Shown here piece by piece: positions 8,961 to 18,154 of a DNA stretch of 64,000 bases (position 1 is its first letter; each line of letters opens with the position of its first letter). Origin of the DNA: Stenotrophomonas sp. BIO128-Bstrain. GTDB taxonomy: Bacteria; Pseudomonadota; Gammaproteobacteria; Xanthomonadales; Xanthomonadaceae. Below the pieces are notes generated by a model. It did not search any database. It saw nothing but the letters and a program-made list of their open reading frames with translations, and was not told the DNA's origin. The DNA lies in contig NZ_CP124620.1 of NCBI RefSeq assembly GCF_030128875.1, positions 4,200,501-4,264,500 of the forward strand, read 5' to 3'. The translations under genes and the position numbers were made by a program.

Positions 8961-9893
8961 ATGAGCCGTCCCCATTGGCGTTTGATCCTCAACGGCAAGG
9001 CCACCGGCAATGAGGATGTGCGCGAGGCGGTGGCAGCACTGCGCGAGCGCGGGGTGCAGCTGGAGGTGCGGGTGACCTGGGAGTCGGGCGATGCCGAGCG
9101 CTACGTGGCCGAGGCGATCGCACACGGGGTCGACACGATCATCGCGGCCGGCGGAGACGGCACGCTCAGCGAGGTGGCCGAGACGCTGGCCCATCGCGAG
9201 GAGCCGGCCGATGCACTGCCGTCGCTGGGCCTGTTGCCGCTGGGCACGGCCAATGACTTCGCCACGGCGGCCGAAATTCCCGACGAACCGCTGGCGGCGC
9301 TGGAGCTGATCAGGCACGCGCCGGCGCGGCCGGTCGATCTGCTGCGCATCGATGCCGACGGCAAGGTGTGGTGGTGCGCGAACGTAGCCAGTGGCGGTTT
9401 CGGCACCGAGGTGACGGTGGAGACCGATGAGGGCCTGAAGAAGGTGCTCGGCGGGCTGGCCTATCTGGTGACCGGGGTCTCGCGGCTGGGCCGGATCGAT
9501 CCCATCCAGGCGCGGGTCCGGGCGCCGGGCTTCGAATGGGCCGGTGGCTTCATCGCGCTGGGCGTTGGCAACGGCCGCCAGGCCGGCGGCGGCCAAGTGC
9601 TGTGCCCGGAGGCCCTGATCGACGATGGTGTGCTCGATATCACCGTGATTCCCGAGCTGAGCGGGGAGGTGGCGTCCACCTTCGCTGCGCTGGTCAAGGG
9701 CGGCAAGCGCGGTGCGCTGGAACAGGTGGCCGAACGTGTCCAGGCGCCGTGGGTGGAGATCGAGGCCGAGGCGCCGCTGACCCTCAATCTGGATGGCGAG
9801 CCGGTCCAAGCCCGCCATTTCCGCATCGACTGCGTGCCGGGGCGGGTGAACCTGCATGTGGCGCTGGACAGCCCGCTGCTGTCCAGGGCCTGA
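8961..9893 (+). CDS. yegS: YegS-like lipid kinase
   Basis: A 310-residue member of the diacylglycerol/sphingosine kinase family, which phosphorylates a lipid alcohol with ATP at the inner membrane face. The ATP-binding loop [15 protein letters not shown] is at about residues 62-76, [13 protein letters not shown] follows at about 91-103, and [11 protein letters not shown] closes the second domain. Length and layout match E. coli YegS (299 residues), which phosphorylates phosphatidylglycerol in vitro; the in vivo substrate is not settled. Start is ATG 8961 with a weak GGAAG upstream. Monocistronic. Confidence 0.9.
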   Translation: MSRPHWRLILNGKATGNEDVREAVAALRERGVQLEVRVTWESGDAERYVAEAIAHGVDTIIAAGGDGTLSEVAETLAHREEPADALPSLGLLPLGTANDFATAAEIPDEPLAALELIRHAPARPVDLLRIDADGKVWWCANVASGGFGTEVTVETDEGLKKVLGGLAYLVTGVSRLGRIDPIQARVRAPGFEWAGGFIALGVGNGRQAGGGQVLCPEALIDDGVLDITVIPELSGEVASTFAALVKGGKRGALEQVAERVQAPWVEIEAEAPLTLNLDGEPVQARHFRIDCVPGRVNLHVALDSPLLSRA

Positions 9894-9959
9894 GTCCCGG
9901 CGCGGCTGCGGGGCCGTCCTGCATACGGCTGGCGCGTGGTGGCGCCTGCCGTGCCCGGC

Positions 9960-10676
9960 TCACTTGAACAGGCGGTCCAACAACCTGCCGGCCGCGTTTT
10001 CAACCGTCTGATCCGCGCGCCCGCCGATACCCGTGGCGACGCCGGCCGACGTGACTGGGCGATCCTTGAAGGAAACGGGGAATGTCTGCAGCCGTCGCAG
10101 TCGTCCCTGGCCCAGGTTTTCGTACTGGCCGAAGCTGGCACTGATATCGAAGCGGCTGCCCGGGGTCTGCGCCTCGTTCATGGCGCGCTGCACGAGGAAG
10201 GTGACCGTGCTGGATCGGCCTGGCAGCAGGGTGAAGGTCGGGTCGACCCGGTTCGTGGTGGCGATCGGGATGCCCTTGATCGTGTCTTTGTCCTGCCCGC
10301 CGAAGAAGCGGTAGGTATAGCCGTGGCTGTCGGTCACGTTGAAGGTGTCGTACTCATAATTCAACACCATCGGCTGCGACGACACATTGCGCAGTGTCAT
10401 CGTCACCGTGATCTCTACCGAGCCGCGCGTGCGCTGTCCTGCCCGGATCGAATCCAGTCGCGCTTCGATATCGCCAAATCGCTCCAGTGCGCCGGTGTTG
10501 TCGGGGGCTGGCACGCCGCAGCGTTGGTTCAACGCGTCCAGCTGGGCACGCAGCTGTGCGTTCTCACGACGGAGCGCGTCGGCGGATTGTGCGTGGGCAG
10601 GCACGGCCTGACCGGCCAGCAATGCGGCCGCCGCAGCGGCCGACAGCAGCGACTGCTTCAAGGTGATTCCGTTCAT
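9960..10676 (-). CDS. Secreted coiled-coil protein of unknown function
   Basis: The chosen start, ATG 10676 preceded by GAGGA, gives 238 residues beginning with a classical signal peptide (hydrophobic to about residue 25, cleavage after AHA). Next comes a short coiled-coil/heptad stretch (ADALRRENAQLRAQLDALNQ, about residues 30-50), then a domain of about 150 residues rich in beta strands (VEITVTMTLRNVSSQPMVLN, then TFTLLPGRSSTVTFLV) that reads like an immunoglobulin-like fold. A longer frame exists but would add 12 residues that destroy the signal peptide. It is the last gene of a three-gene operon (11885 to 9960) of envelope proteins. I do not recognise the family. Confidence 0.7.
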   Translation of the reverse strand: MNGITLKQSLLSAAAAAALLAGQAVPAHAQSADALRRENAQLRAQLDALNQRCGVPAPDNTGALERFGDIEARLDSIRAGQRTRGSVEITVTMTLRNVSSQPMVLNYEYDTFNVTDSHGYTYRFFGGQDKDTIKGIPIATTNRVDPTFTLLPGRSSTVTFLVQRAMNEAQTPGSRFDISASFGQYENLGQGRLRRLQTFPVSFKDRPVTSAGVATGIGGRADQTVENAAGRLLDRLFK

Positions 10677-10686
10677 GTGCAGATCC

Positions 10687-11028
10687 TCAATGCATGGACA
10701 TGGCTGCGCCAAACAGGCCGAGCACGGTGAGATTGACCAGCACCCAGACGATGCCCGCAGCGAACAGGCTGGCCAAGGTGATCAACAACTGCTTGATGCC
10801 ATCGGGGTTCCCCTTGCTTTGCGCATAGGCGAAACACAGGATCGTGCTGAGCAGGAACAGCACCACACCGACGATGCCGACGATCGGCACCAGCGCGCAG
10901 CCCCAGCCGATCCATCGCAGCGTCCTGGCCGTGCGCATCAGGCCGTCGGTTGCGCGCCGCCCGGCTTCCTCGCGCACGAGGCGCTGCTGCAGCGCGTTCT
11001 GGACGTCGCTTTCATTGAGTTGATTCAT
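10687..11028 (-). CDS. Small membrane protein of unknown function
   Basis: A 113-residue protein starting at ATG 11028 behind AGGGGA. A hydrophilic N-terminus (about 1-38) is followed by two transmembrane helices at about residues 40-65 and 82-108 (WIGWGCALVPIVGIVGVVLF and LASLFAAGIVWVLVNLTVLG). It lies 10 bases before the downstream secreted protein and 29 bases after the lipoprotein gene, so the three form one operon. The overall shape (soluble head, two helices) resembles small envelope stress or CD225-like proteins, but no clear family motif is seen. Confidence 0.7.
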   Translation of the reverse strand: MNQLNESDVQNALQQRLVREEAGRRATDGLMRTARTLRWIGWGCALVPIVGIVGVVLFLLSTILCFAYAQSKGNPDGIKQLLITLASLFAAGIVWVLVNLTVLGLFGAAMSMH

Positions 11029-11057
11029 GGATGATTCCCCTGTGGATTCCGAAACGA

Positions 11058-11885
11058 TCAGCTGCCCAACGCACGCCGTGCGCAGTCCTCCGGTGAAACG
11101 CACGGATCCTCTTCCGCTGGCTGCGCTGCCACCGCCGGATCGGGCGAGTAGGACGCCAGGACGCGTCCGCTGCGGTCCAGAAGCTGGACATGCGTGACAT
11201 AGGCATTGATGCGACGCTGGTTCAGATCGGCAGACTGGACGAAGAAGTAGGTCCGCAGCCGGGGTTTGCTGTTCCATCGGCTGCGAAGCCCTTCGAGCTG
11301 GCGGGCAACCGTTTCGTCAGCGACCGGGGCAAGCTGGACCTGCGCGGGATTGGCCCAGGTGTAGCTGTACTCCGGAATGTCCATGAAGTAGCGGTACTTG
11401 CCGCCGTTGAATTCGCCGACCGGGAAGCCCTTCCGCTCGAAGTCATAGGCCTGCAGGTCGGCATCCTCCAGTTCGCTCCAGTAATAGGGCGAGCGGCCAG
11501 CGTCTGCGATGCTCTGTTCGAGCTGCGGGCGAAGCGCCCCCATCAGGTCCTTGCGGCGGAAGGTATCGGCGGTGCCGCGGTATTCCTGCGAGGCAAGGCT
11601 GGCCATCGTGTCGAAATCCGTCGGAAGCCTGGACATGGCGGCATAAAGAAACATGACCTGCTGGCCGCTATCCAACTTGCGGTACTCGGCCAGCGGCTTG
11701 GCCAGGTCGGCTTGAGGAAGGGGGGTGGGCGCCGGTTTATCGGCGTTTGCCTCACCCTCGGCCGCAGCGGCGTTGCTGTCCTTATCGGTACTCGGGGAGG
11801 CTGCATCGCCTCTGCCGCCGCATCCGACGAGCAGCAGGGACAGGGTGAGCGCAGTAGAAACTGATCGCAGCGCAGAGAGGGCCAT
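11058..11885 (-). CDS. Putative lipoprotein of unknown function
   Basis: The start ATG 11885 gives 275 residues with a lipoprotein signal ending LLLVGC (lipobox LVGC, lipidated cysteine about residue 20), then a low-complexity linker rich in A, D, P and E (to about 60), then a folded domain containing QQVMFLYAAMSRLPTDFDTM and YFMDIPEYSYTWANPAQVQL. The C-terminus has a possible disulfide pair (DPCVSPEDCARR). First gene of the operon with the 113-residue membrane protein and the secreted coiled-coil protein, and divergent from a LuxR-type regulator. The domain has no function I can name. Confidence 0.72.
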   Translation of the reverse strand: MALSALRSVSTALTLSLLLVGCGGRGDAASPSTDKDSNAAAAEGEANADKPAPTPLPQADLAKPLAEYRKLDSGQQVMFLYAAMSRLPTDFDTMASLASQEYRGTADTFRRKDLMGALRPQLEQSIADAGRSPYYWSELEDADLQAYDFERKGFPVGEFNGGKYRYFMDIPEYSYTWANPAQVQLAPVADETVARQLEGLRSRWNSKPRLRTYFFVQSADLNQRRINAYVTHVQLLDRSGRVLASYSPDPAVAAQPAEEDPCVSPEDCARRALGS

Positions 11886-11920
11886 GGCGTCCTTGACGTG
11901 GTGATGGGATGGCGGCAAAT

Positions 11921-11946
11921 CTGCGTCCAGATGCGCAGCGACGCAG
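11921..11946. promoter_or_regulatory. Inverted repeat in divergent promoter region
   Basis: CTGCGTC (11921-11927) and GACGCAG (11940-11946) are perfect 7-bp arms around 12 bases, between the lipoprotein operon and the LuxR-type regulator. This is a plausible operator for that regulator or an activator; the binding protein is not known. Confidence 0.4.
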
Positions 11947-11985
11947 GTCATGGACATGACTTGACGAACAACACAGGAGATGGTT

Positions 11986-13110
11986 GTGAAAGCGGAGCTT
12001 ATGGAAGAGCTGTACGCGGGGGTCACCGACCCGGAGCGGATGCAGTCATTCGTTGAACGTCTCGGTCGCGCAGTCGGTTGCCACTCCGGCAGCGTGACCC
12101 TGCGCGACGTGCACGGGGGGCGACACAGGGCGCTGGTCGCGGCCGGCGCGATGGCCGACCCGCGTACGGTGGAGCGCTTCAACGAAGACACGCTCTACTC
12201 GGTGGACAACCTCTGGTTCAACCGGGCCGCGCCGACGATGCGTGCTGGCAGCGTCATCGTCAGCGATCGGGTGGCCACGCTCGATGAGATGCGTGGAACG
12301 CGGTACTACCTGGATTTCCTGCGCCAGATCGACACGCTGCGTTCGGTGGCATTGTGTGCCTCGCGCAAGCCGGACCAGGTGACCATGCTGACCTTCGTGG
12401 GAACCGAGCGGCGCGGTGATTTCGATGCCCGCGAGGTGGCACTGTGCGAAGCGTTGGCCCCTCACTTCGTCAATGCCTTCGAGCTGCGCCAGGCACTGCA
12501 GGACGCGTGGCGGCAGGCAGGAACGCTGGCCCTGCTGCTTCTCGATGAGAACCTGCGGCCAGTATCGGTCAATGCCGGGGGCGAGGAGATGCTGCTGGCG
12601 CGCGTCCTGCGTGTGCGCCGAAAGGCGGCATTGGAGCCGGTGCATCCCGCCTCGCGGGCGGGTTGGAATGCCCTGGTCCGGCGCCTGGCGCTGCGGGGCG
12701 GTCCGGCGCAGGACCCCGGAGAGGATATCGTCGCTCTGCACGATGCAGATGGACTCCTGGCAGGATTCGCATCGCTTCGGCCCTATGGAAAGTACATTCC
12801 CGGTACGGGCACCGCCCGTTTCGTCATGACGGTCAACACGCTGGTGCGCCGCTCCTCGGCGGGGCTGTCCGCCACCCTGCGCGAGCTTTTCGGCCTGACC
12901 CCGGGCGAAGCGACGCTGGCCGTAGCGCTGCATCACCAGGGCGAGCTGTCGGCCGCCGCAGCGACCTGCGGCATCGGTGTCGGGAGTGCGCGGACCCGCC
13001 TGCAGAGCATTTTCGAGAAGACCCGCCTGCATCGGCAGGTGGACCTGGTCAGGATGCTGGACACCCTGAACGGCATGCTGGCCAGTGAGCGCCCGCTGCC
13101 GCTGTACTGA
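11986..13110 (+). CDS. LuxR-type helix-turn-helix transcriptional regulator
   Basis: A 374-residue protein ending in a LuxR/FixJ-like DNA-binding domain (about residues 305-370: LTPGEATLAVALHHQGELSA then SARTRLQSIFEKTRLHRQVD). The N-terminal 180 residues resemble a GAF-like sensor, and no phospho-acceptor receiver is present. An ATG at 11980 sits one base after AGGAG; the GTG at 11986 is seven bases after it, so GTG 11986 is the better start. It is divergent from the three-gene envelope operon, which it may control. The ligand is unknown. Confidence 0.82.
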   Translation: MKAELMEELYAGVTDPERMQSFVERLGRAVGCHSGSVTLRDVHGGRHRALVAAGAMADPRTVERFNEDTLYSVDNLWFNRAAPTMRAGSVIVSDRVATLDEMRGTRYYLDFLRQIDTLRSVALCASRKPDQVTMLTFVGTERRGDFDAREVALCEALAPHFVNAFELRQALQDAWRQAGTLALLLLDENLRPVSVNAGGEEMLLARVLRVRRKAALEPVHPASRAGWNALVRRLALRGGPAQDPGEDIVALHDADGLLAGFASLRPYGKYIPGTGTARFVMTVNTLVRRSSAGLSATLRELFGLTPGEATLAVALHHQGELSAAAATCGIGVGSARTRLQSIFEKTRLHRQVDLVRMLDTLNGMLASERPLPLY

Positions 13111-13221
13111 CGCCCGGGCAGTCGCTCCATGCCGGAGTGGGCCGCCACGTCGGCCTTGGAGCGGCTGCACGCAGGCCCGGGCGGGGTTCCCCCCCGCGCC
13201 GGGCTGAGGTACAGTCGCCGG

Positions 13222-13371
13222 GTGTCCATTCTGACGACCCCGCATACCCTTTCTTCCGCTCGCCGTTGGTGGCGATGGTGGCCTGTTGCCGTCGTCCGTC
13301 CCGCCACCGCCGTTTCCCGGAAGGAAAGTCGTCTTGATTACGCTCGAGCAGTTCCAGCAGCAGGCCGCTGA
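13222..13371 (+). CDS. Possible Trp-rich leader peptide of trpE
   Basis: An ORF starting at GTG 13222 (GAGGT 11 bases upstream; a longer version could start at ATG 13129) contains four Trp codons out of five (W-W-R-W-W, 13267-13281). It runs across the trpE start in another frame and stops at 13369-13371. Four Trp codons immediately upstream of the first gene for Trp synthesis is the hallmark of ribosome-sensed regulation. Unlike a classic leader, it does not stop soon after the Trp codons, and there is no terminator with a T-run. Confidence 0.55.
   Translation: MSILTTPHTLSSARRWWRWWPVAVVRPATAVSRKESRLDYARAVPAAGR
13249..13328 (+). promoter_or_regulatory. Nested RNA structure that could hide the trpE ribosome binding site
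   Basis: CTTTCTTCC (13249-13257) can pair with the trpE Shine-Dalgarno region GGAAGGAAAG (13319-13328) through 9 bp with a one-base bulge. Inside it, GGTGGCG (13268-13274, within the Trp codons) pairs perfectly with CGCCACC (13302-13308). A ribosome stalled at the Trp codons would cover the anti-SD strand and open both helices, freeing trpE translation when charged tRNA-Trp is scarce. The pairing is read from sequence; the mechanism is inferred. Confidence 0.5.
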
Positions 13372-14809
13372 AGGCCACACCCGCATCCCCGTCGTCCGTG
13401 AAGTGCTGTCCGACCTGGACACGCCGCTCTCGGTCTATCTGAAGCTCGCCGACGGCCCGCATACCTATCTGTTTGAATCGGTCGAGGGCGGCGAACGCTT
13501 CGGGCGCTATTCCATCATCGGCCTGCCGGCGCGCCGGGTGTATGCCTTCCACGGCCATACCCTGACCATCAGCGAATCCGGCACCGTGGTGGAAACCCGC
13601 GAGGTCGCCGACCCGTTCACCGAGGTCGAGGCCCTGCGCAGCGCCCACTCGGTGCCGAAGCTGGCCGGTCTGCCCGGCTTCACCGGGGGCCTGGTCGGCT
13701 GGTTCGGGTTCGAGTGCATCGGCTACATCGAACCGCGCCTGGCGCCGCCGCGTGGCCGCGACGAGCTGGGCACGCCGGACATCCTGCTGCTGCACTCCGA
13801 AGAACTGGCGGTGTTCGACAACCTCAAGGGCCGCCTGTACCTGATCGTGCATGCCGACCCGGGCCAGCCCGGTGCATGGGAGGAGGCCCAGGCACGGCTG
13901 GATGCACTGGTCGCCAAGCTGCGCGCCCCGGGTGCCGGCTACCCCGCGCCGATCACCCGCGACGTGCTGGACGAGAACGATTTCGTCTCCGGCTTCACCC
14001 GCGAAGGCTTCATCGCCGCGGTCGACAAATCCAAGGAATACATCCGCGCCGGCGACATCTTCCAGGTGGTGCTGAGCCAGCGCCTGAGCGTGCCGTTCAA
14101 GGCGCGCCCGGTGGATGTGTACCGCGCGCTGCGTGCGCTCAATCCCTCGCCGTACATGTATTTCCTCGATACCGGCGATGTGCAGGTGGTCGGTTCCTCG
14201 CCGGAAATCCTGGTGCGCCTGCAGGACGGGGAAGTCACCGTGCGTCCGATCGCCGGTACGCGCCCGCGTGGCGCGACGGTGGAAGAAGACAACGCGCTGG
14301 AAGTGGAACTGCTGGCCGACCCCAAGGAGCGCGCCGAGCATCTGATGCTGATCGATCTCGGCCGCAACGATGCGGGCCGCGTGTCCAAGGCCGGCACGGT
14401 GGAAGTGGGCGAGCAGTTCGTGATCGAGCGCTACAGCCACGTCATGCACATCGTCAGCGAAGTCACCGGGCAGCTGCAGCCGGGCCTGAGCTATGCAGAC
14501 GTGCTGCGTGCGACGTTCCCGGCCGGCACCGTCAGCGGTGCGCCGAAGATCCGCGCGCTGGAAGTGATCCGCGAGCTGGAACCGATCAAGCGCAACGTCT
14601 ACGCCGGCAGCATCGGCTACATCGGCTGGCATGGCGATGCCGACACCGCCATCGCGATCCGCACCGCGGTGATCAAGGACGGCCGCCTGCACGTGCAGGC
14701 CGGTGCCGGCATCGTCTACGACTCCGATCCCGGCAAGGAATGGGACGAGACGATGAACAAGGGCCGCGCGCTGTTCCGTGCGGTCGCGCAGGCTGCCAAG
14801 GGCCTGTAA
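13334..14809 (+). CDS. trpE: Anthranilate synthase component I (TrpE)
   Basis: Converts chorismate plus ammonia (from TrpG) to anthranilate, the first committed step to tryptophan. Start TTG 13334 lies six bases after GGAAGGAAAG and gives 491 residues, the usual size. Seen are the N-terminal Trp-feedback region (YLFESVEGGERFGRYS), DIFQVVLSQRLSVPF, GSSPEILVR, RPIAGTRPRGAT, and the Mg2+/chorismate site LIDLGRNDAGRVSKAGTVEV. A longer frame from 13286 would put the start inside the leader structure and lacks a ribosome site. trpG follows 75 bases later. Regulation by the upstream Trp leader is inferred. Confidence 0.96.
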   Translation: MITLEQFQQQAAEGHTRIPVVREVLSDLDTPLSVYLKLADGPHTYLFESVEGGERFGRYSIIGLPARRVYAFHGHTLTISESGTVVETREVADPFTEVEALRSAHSVPKLAGLPGFTGGLVGWFGFECIGYIEPRLAPPRGRDELGTPDILLLHSEELAVFDNLKGRLYLIVHADPGQPGAWEEAQARLDALVAKLRAPGAGYPAPITRDVLDENDFVSGFTREGFIAAVDKSKEYIRAGDIFQVVLSQRLSVPFKARPVDVYRALRALNPSPYMYFLDTGDVQVVGSSPEILVRLQDGEVTVRPIAGTRPRGATVEEDNALEVELLADPKERAEHLMLIDLGRNDAGRVSKAGTVEVGEQFVIERYSHVMHIVSEVTGQLQPGLSYADVLRATFPAGTVSGAPKIRALEVIRELEPIKRNVYAGSIGYIGWHGDADTAIAIRTAVIKDGRLHVQAGAGIVYDSDPGKEWDETMNKGRALFRAVAQAAKGL

Positions 14810-14884
14810 CGGCGCATTGCCGAACGGCCTGGCCCGTGCGCGGTTGCGCGCACGCCACTTCCCCATTCAAGACGGACCCTGACC

Positions 14885-15463
<579 letters not shown>

Positions 15464-15496
15464 GCGCGCTGCACCTGCATCACAAAGGACCCCCGC

Positions 15497-16534
15497 ATGA
15501 CCTTCTCCCCCCAGGAAGCCCTGCAGCGCACCATCGAGCACCGCGAAATCTTCTTCGACGAAATGGTCGACCTGATGCGGCAGATCATGCGCGGTGAGGT
15601 CTCGCCGGTGATGACCGCCGCGATCCTGACCGGCCTGCGGGTCAAGAAGGAAACCATCGGCGAGATCGCCGGTGCGGCCACCGTGATGCGCGAACTCGCG
15701 CTCGCGGTGCCGGTGGAGGACAAGGCGCATCTGGTGGATATCGTCGGCACCGGCGGCGATGGCTCGCATACCTTCAACATCTCCACCTGCGCGATGTTCG
15801 TGGTGTCCGCGGCGGGGGCCAAGGTGGCCAAGCATGGCAACCGCAGTGTTTCCTCCAAGTCCGGCAGTGCCGATGCGGTCGAGGCGCTGGGCGCGATCAT
15901 CGACCTCACCCCCGACGAAGTCGCGCGCGCGATCACCGAAACCGGCATCGGCTTCATGTTCGCGCCGATGCACCACCCGGCGATGAAGGTCGTCGCGCCG
16001 GTGCGCCGCGAAATGGGCGTGCGTACGATCTTCAACATCCTCGGCCCGCTGACCAATCCGGTCGGTGCGACCAATGTGCTGATGGGCGTGTTCCACCCGG
16101 ATCTGGTCGGCATCCAGGCACGCGTGCTGCGCGAACTCGGTGCCGAGCGCGCCTTGGTGGTGTGGGGCCGCGACAACATGGATGAGATCTCGCTCGGTGC
16201 CGGCACGCTGGTCGGCGAGCTGCGCGACGGCAAGGTGCGCGAGTACGAGATCCATCCGGAAGACTTCGGTATCGCGATGTCGGCCAGCCGCAACCTCAAG
16301 GTCGAGAGTCCGGAGGAATCCATCGCCATGCTGCGCGGCGTGCTCGACAACCAGCCCGGCCCGGCGCTGGACATCGTCGCTCTCAACGCCGGCGCCGCCC
16401 TGTATGTGGCCGGTGTCGCCGACAGCATCGCCGATGGCCTGGCCCGCGCGCGCGCGGTGCTGGCCGATGGCAGTGCGCGCTCGCGGATGGAGCAGTACGT
16501 AGCCGCCACCCGCCGCATCCGCGGGGCCGTCTGA
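15497..16534 (+). CDS. trpD: Anthranilate phosphoribosyltransferase (TrpD)
   Basis: Transfers phosphoribose from PRPP to anthranilate. The 345-residue protein has the nucleoside-phosphorylase-like N-terminal helices, the PRPP loop [38 protein letters not shown], and the anthranilate/PRPP segment [12 protein letters not shown], followed by [13 protein letters not shown]. Start ATG 15497 follows AAAGGAC. It is 33 bases after trpG and part of the trpGDC cluster. Confidence 0.97.
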   Translation: MTFSPQEALQRTIEHREIFFDEMVDLMRQIMRGEVSPVMTAAILTGLRVKKETIGEIAGAATVMRELALAVPVEDKAHLVDIVGTGGDGSHTFNISTCAMFVVSAAGAKVAKHGNRSVSSKSGSADAVEALGAIIDLTPDEVARAITETGIGFMFAPMHHPAMKVVAPVRREMGVRTIFNILGPLTNPVGATNVLMGVFHPDLVGIQARVLRELGAERALVVWGRDNMDEISLGAGTLVGELRDGKVREYEIHPEDFGIAMSASRNLKVESPEESIAMLRGVLDNQPGPALDIVALNAGAALYVAGVADSIADGLARARAVLADGSARSRMEQYVAATRRIRGAV

Positions 16535-16597
16535 GCCCGCGTTTTCAGAATTCAGCGGGGCTGGCCGATAATGGCCGGCCTCCAGGACCCCAATGAC

Positions 16598-17392
16598 ATG
16601 AGCGACATCCTCGATACCATCCTGGCCCGCAAGGCCGAAGAAGTCGCCGCACGCCGTGCCCAGGTGCCGCTGGAGGCGCTGATCGCGCGCGTGGAGCAGG
16701 CCCCGCCGGTGCGGGGGTTCGCCGATGCGCTGCGCGCCTCGATCACCGCCGGCAACCCGGCCGTGATCGCCGAGATCAAGAAGGCCAGCCCGTCCAAGGG
16801 CGTGATCCGCCCTGACTTCCATCCGGCCGATATCGCGGTGAGCTACGAGTTCGGTGGCGCCAGCTGCCTGTCGGTGCTGACCGACGTGGACTTCTTCCAG
16901 GGCAGCGATGCCTATCTGCAGCAGGCCCGGGAGGCCTGCACGCTGCCGGTGCTGCGCAAGGACTTCGTGATCGATGCCTACCAGGTGTATGAAGCGCGCG
17001 TGCTCGGCGCGGACTGCATCCTGCTGATCGTGGCTGCTTTGGACGACCGCCAGCTGGCCGAGCTTTCCGACCTGGCCATGCAGCTGGGCATGGACGTGCT
17101 GGTGGAAGTGCACGACATCGACGAGCTGGAGCGTGCCATCCAGGTGCCGGTGCCGCTGATCGGCATCAACAACCGTAACCTGCGCACCTTCGAGGTCTCG
17201 CTGCAGACCACGCTGGACATGCGCCAGGCCGTACCGCGCGACCGCCTGCTGGTCACCGAAAGCGGCATCCTCGGCCCGGCCGATGTCTCGGTGATGCGTG
17301 AGGCCGGGGTCAATGCGTTCCTGGTCGGCGAGGCCTTCATGCGCGTGGAAGAGCCCGGCGAGGGCCTGCGTCAGCTATTCTTCAGCGCATGA
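16598..17392 (+). CDS. trpC: Indole-3-glycerol phosphate synthase (TrpC)
   Basis: TIM-barrel enzyme that closes the indole ring from CdRP. Starting at ATG 16598 gives 264 residues, the usual length of a stand-alone TrpC not fused to TrpF. Conserved segments are [47 protein letters not shown] and [13 protein letters not shown] longer ORF from 16571 adds nine unconserved residues. The stop overlaps the start of the following HAD gene as ATGA, so those two are translationally coupled. trpF, trpB and trpA are not in this window. Confidence 0.96.
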   Translation: MSDILDTILARKAEEVAARRAQVPLEALIARVEQAPPVRGFADALRASITAGNPAVIAEIKKASPSKGVIRPDFHPADIAVSYEFGGASCLSVLTDVDFFQGSDAYLQQAREACTLPVLRKDFVIDAYQVYEARVLGADCILLIVAALDDRQLAELSDLAMQLGMDVLVEVHDIDELERAIQVPVPLIGINNRNLRTFEVSLQTTLDMRQAVPRDRLLVTESGILGPADVSVMREAGVNAFLVGEAFMRVEEPGEGLRQLFFSA

Positions 17393-18135
17393 CAGCGATC
17401 TACCCAACGCCGCGCGACGACGCCCCGCTGGTGGTCTTCGATTTCGATCACACCCTGTATGACGGCGATTCCGGCAGCCATCTGTTCGCCTGGCTGATCA
17501 AGCGCAACCCGCTGCGGCTGCTGGCCGCCCTCATCGCCACGCCGCTGCTCGGCCCGCTGGTGGCGTTCCTGCCGACCCGGCGCCGCGGCATCTCCGGCTA
17601 TGTCTGGATCGCCACGTTCGGCCTGCACCGGGCGCGCGAGTTCAACAAGGTGATCGACCGCTACGTGCTCAAGCACGAGGCCGACATCCGCCGCCGCCTG
17701 CTGCCGGTCGCGCTGGAGGTGTTTGCCCGCCACCGGGCCGCCGGAGACCGCGTGGTGGTCGCCACCGGTGCGCCGCCGGAACTGGCCCGCGCGATCCTGG
17801 CCTTCGTCGCCCACCAGGGCGTGCCGGTGATCGGCAGCGAGGTCGGCCCGTTCCTGGGCGCGGTCATCGCCACCCGGCACTGCCACAACGAAGAAAAGAT
17901 GCGGATGCTGCGCGAGCGCGGCTATGGCGAGATCGACGTCGCCTACTCCGACAGCAGCGCCGACCTGCCGCTGCTGCTGGCCGCGGCCGCGCCGGTCGTG
18001 GTCAATCCCAAGGCCTCGCGGGTGGCGTACTTCCGCCAGGTGCTGCCCCCGGTACCCCGGTGCTCAACTGGGGCTGCGTGGACCGGGCCGGCGACCCGGT
18101 CTGATCCGGCGCTGAAAACGCCCGGGAAGGGCTGA
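17389..18135 (+). CDS. HAD-IB family phosphatase, 3' end frameshifted
   Basis: A haloacid-dehalogenase-type phosphatase of the SerB/CicA-like IB class. The nucleophile motif is [13 protein letters not shown] (D18/D20), motif II is [10 protein letters not shown], and motif III-IV is [12 protein letters not shown]. In the annotated frame the last 30 residues after RQVLPP are proline- and basic-rich nonsense. Restoring one C to the five-C run at 18046-18050 gives [20 protein letters not shown] and a stop at 18102-18104, which fits the family. So this is either a real 1-bp deletion that lengthens and alters the tail, or a sequencing error. Catalytic residues are unaffected. Coupled to trpC by ATGA overlap. 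Confidence 0.85.
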   Translation: MTAIYPTPRDDAPLVVFDFDHTLYDGDSGSHLFAWLIKRNPLRLLAALIATPLLGPLVAFLPTRRRGISGYVWIATFGLHRAREFNKVIDRYVLKHEADIRRRLLPVALEVFARHRAAGDRVVVATGAPPELARAILAFVAHQGVPVIGSEVGPFLGAVIATRHCHNEEKMRMLRERGYGEIDVAYSDSSADLPLLLAAAAPVVVNPKASRVAYFRQVLPPVPRCSTGAAWTGPATRSDPALKTPGKG

Positions 18136-18154
18136 AAAGCGTGTCGCGTCCGGC

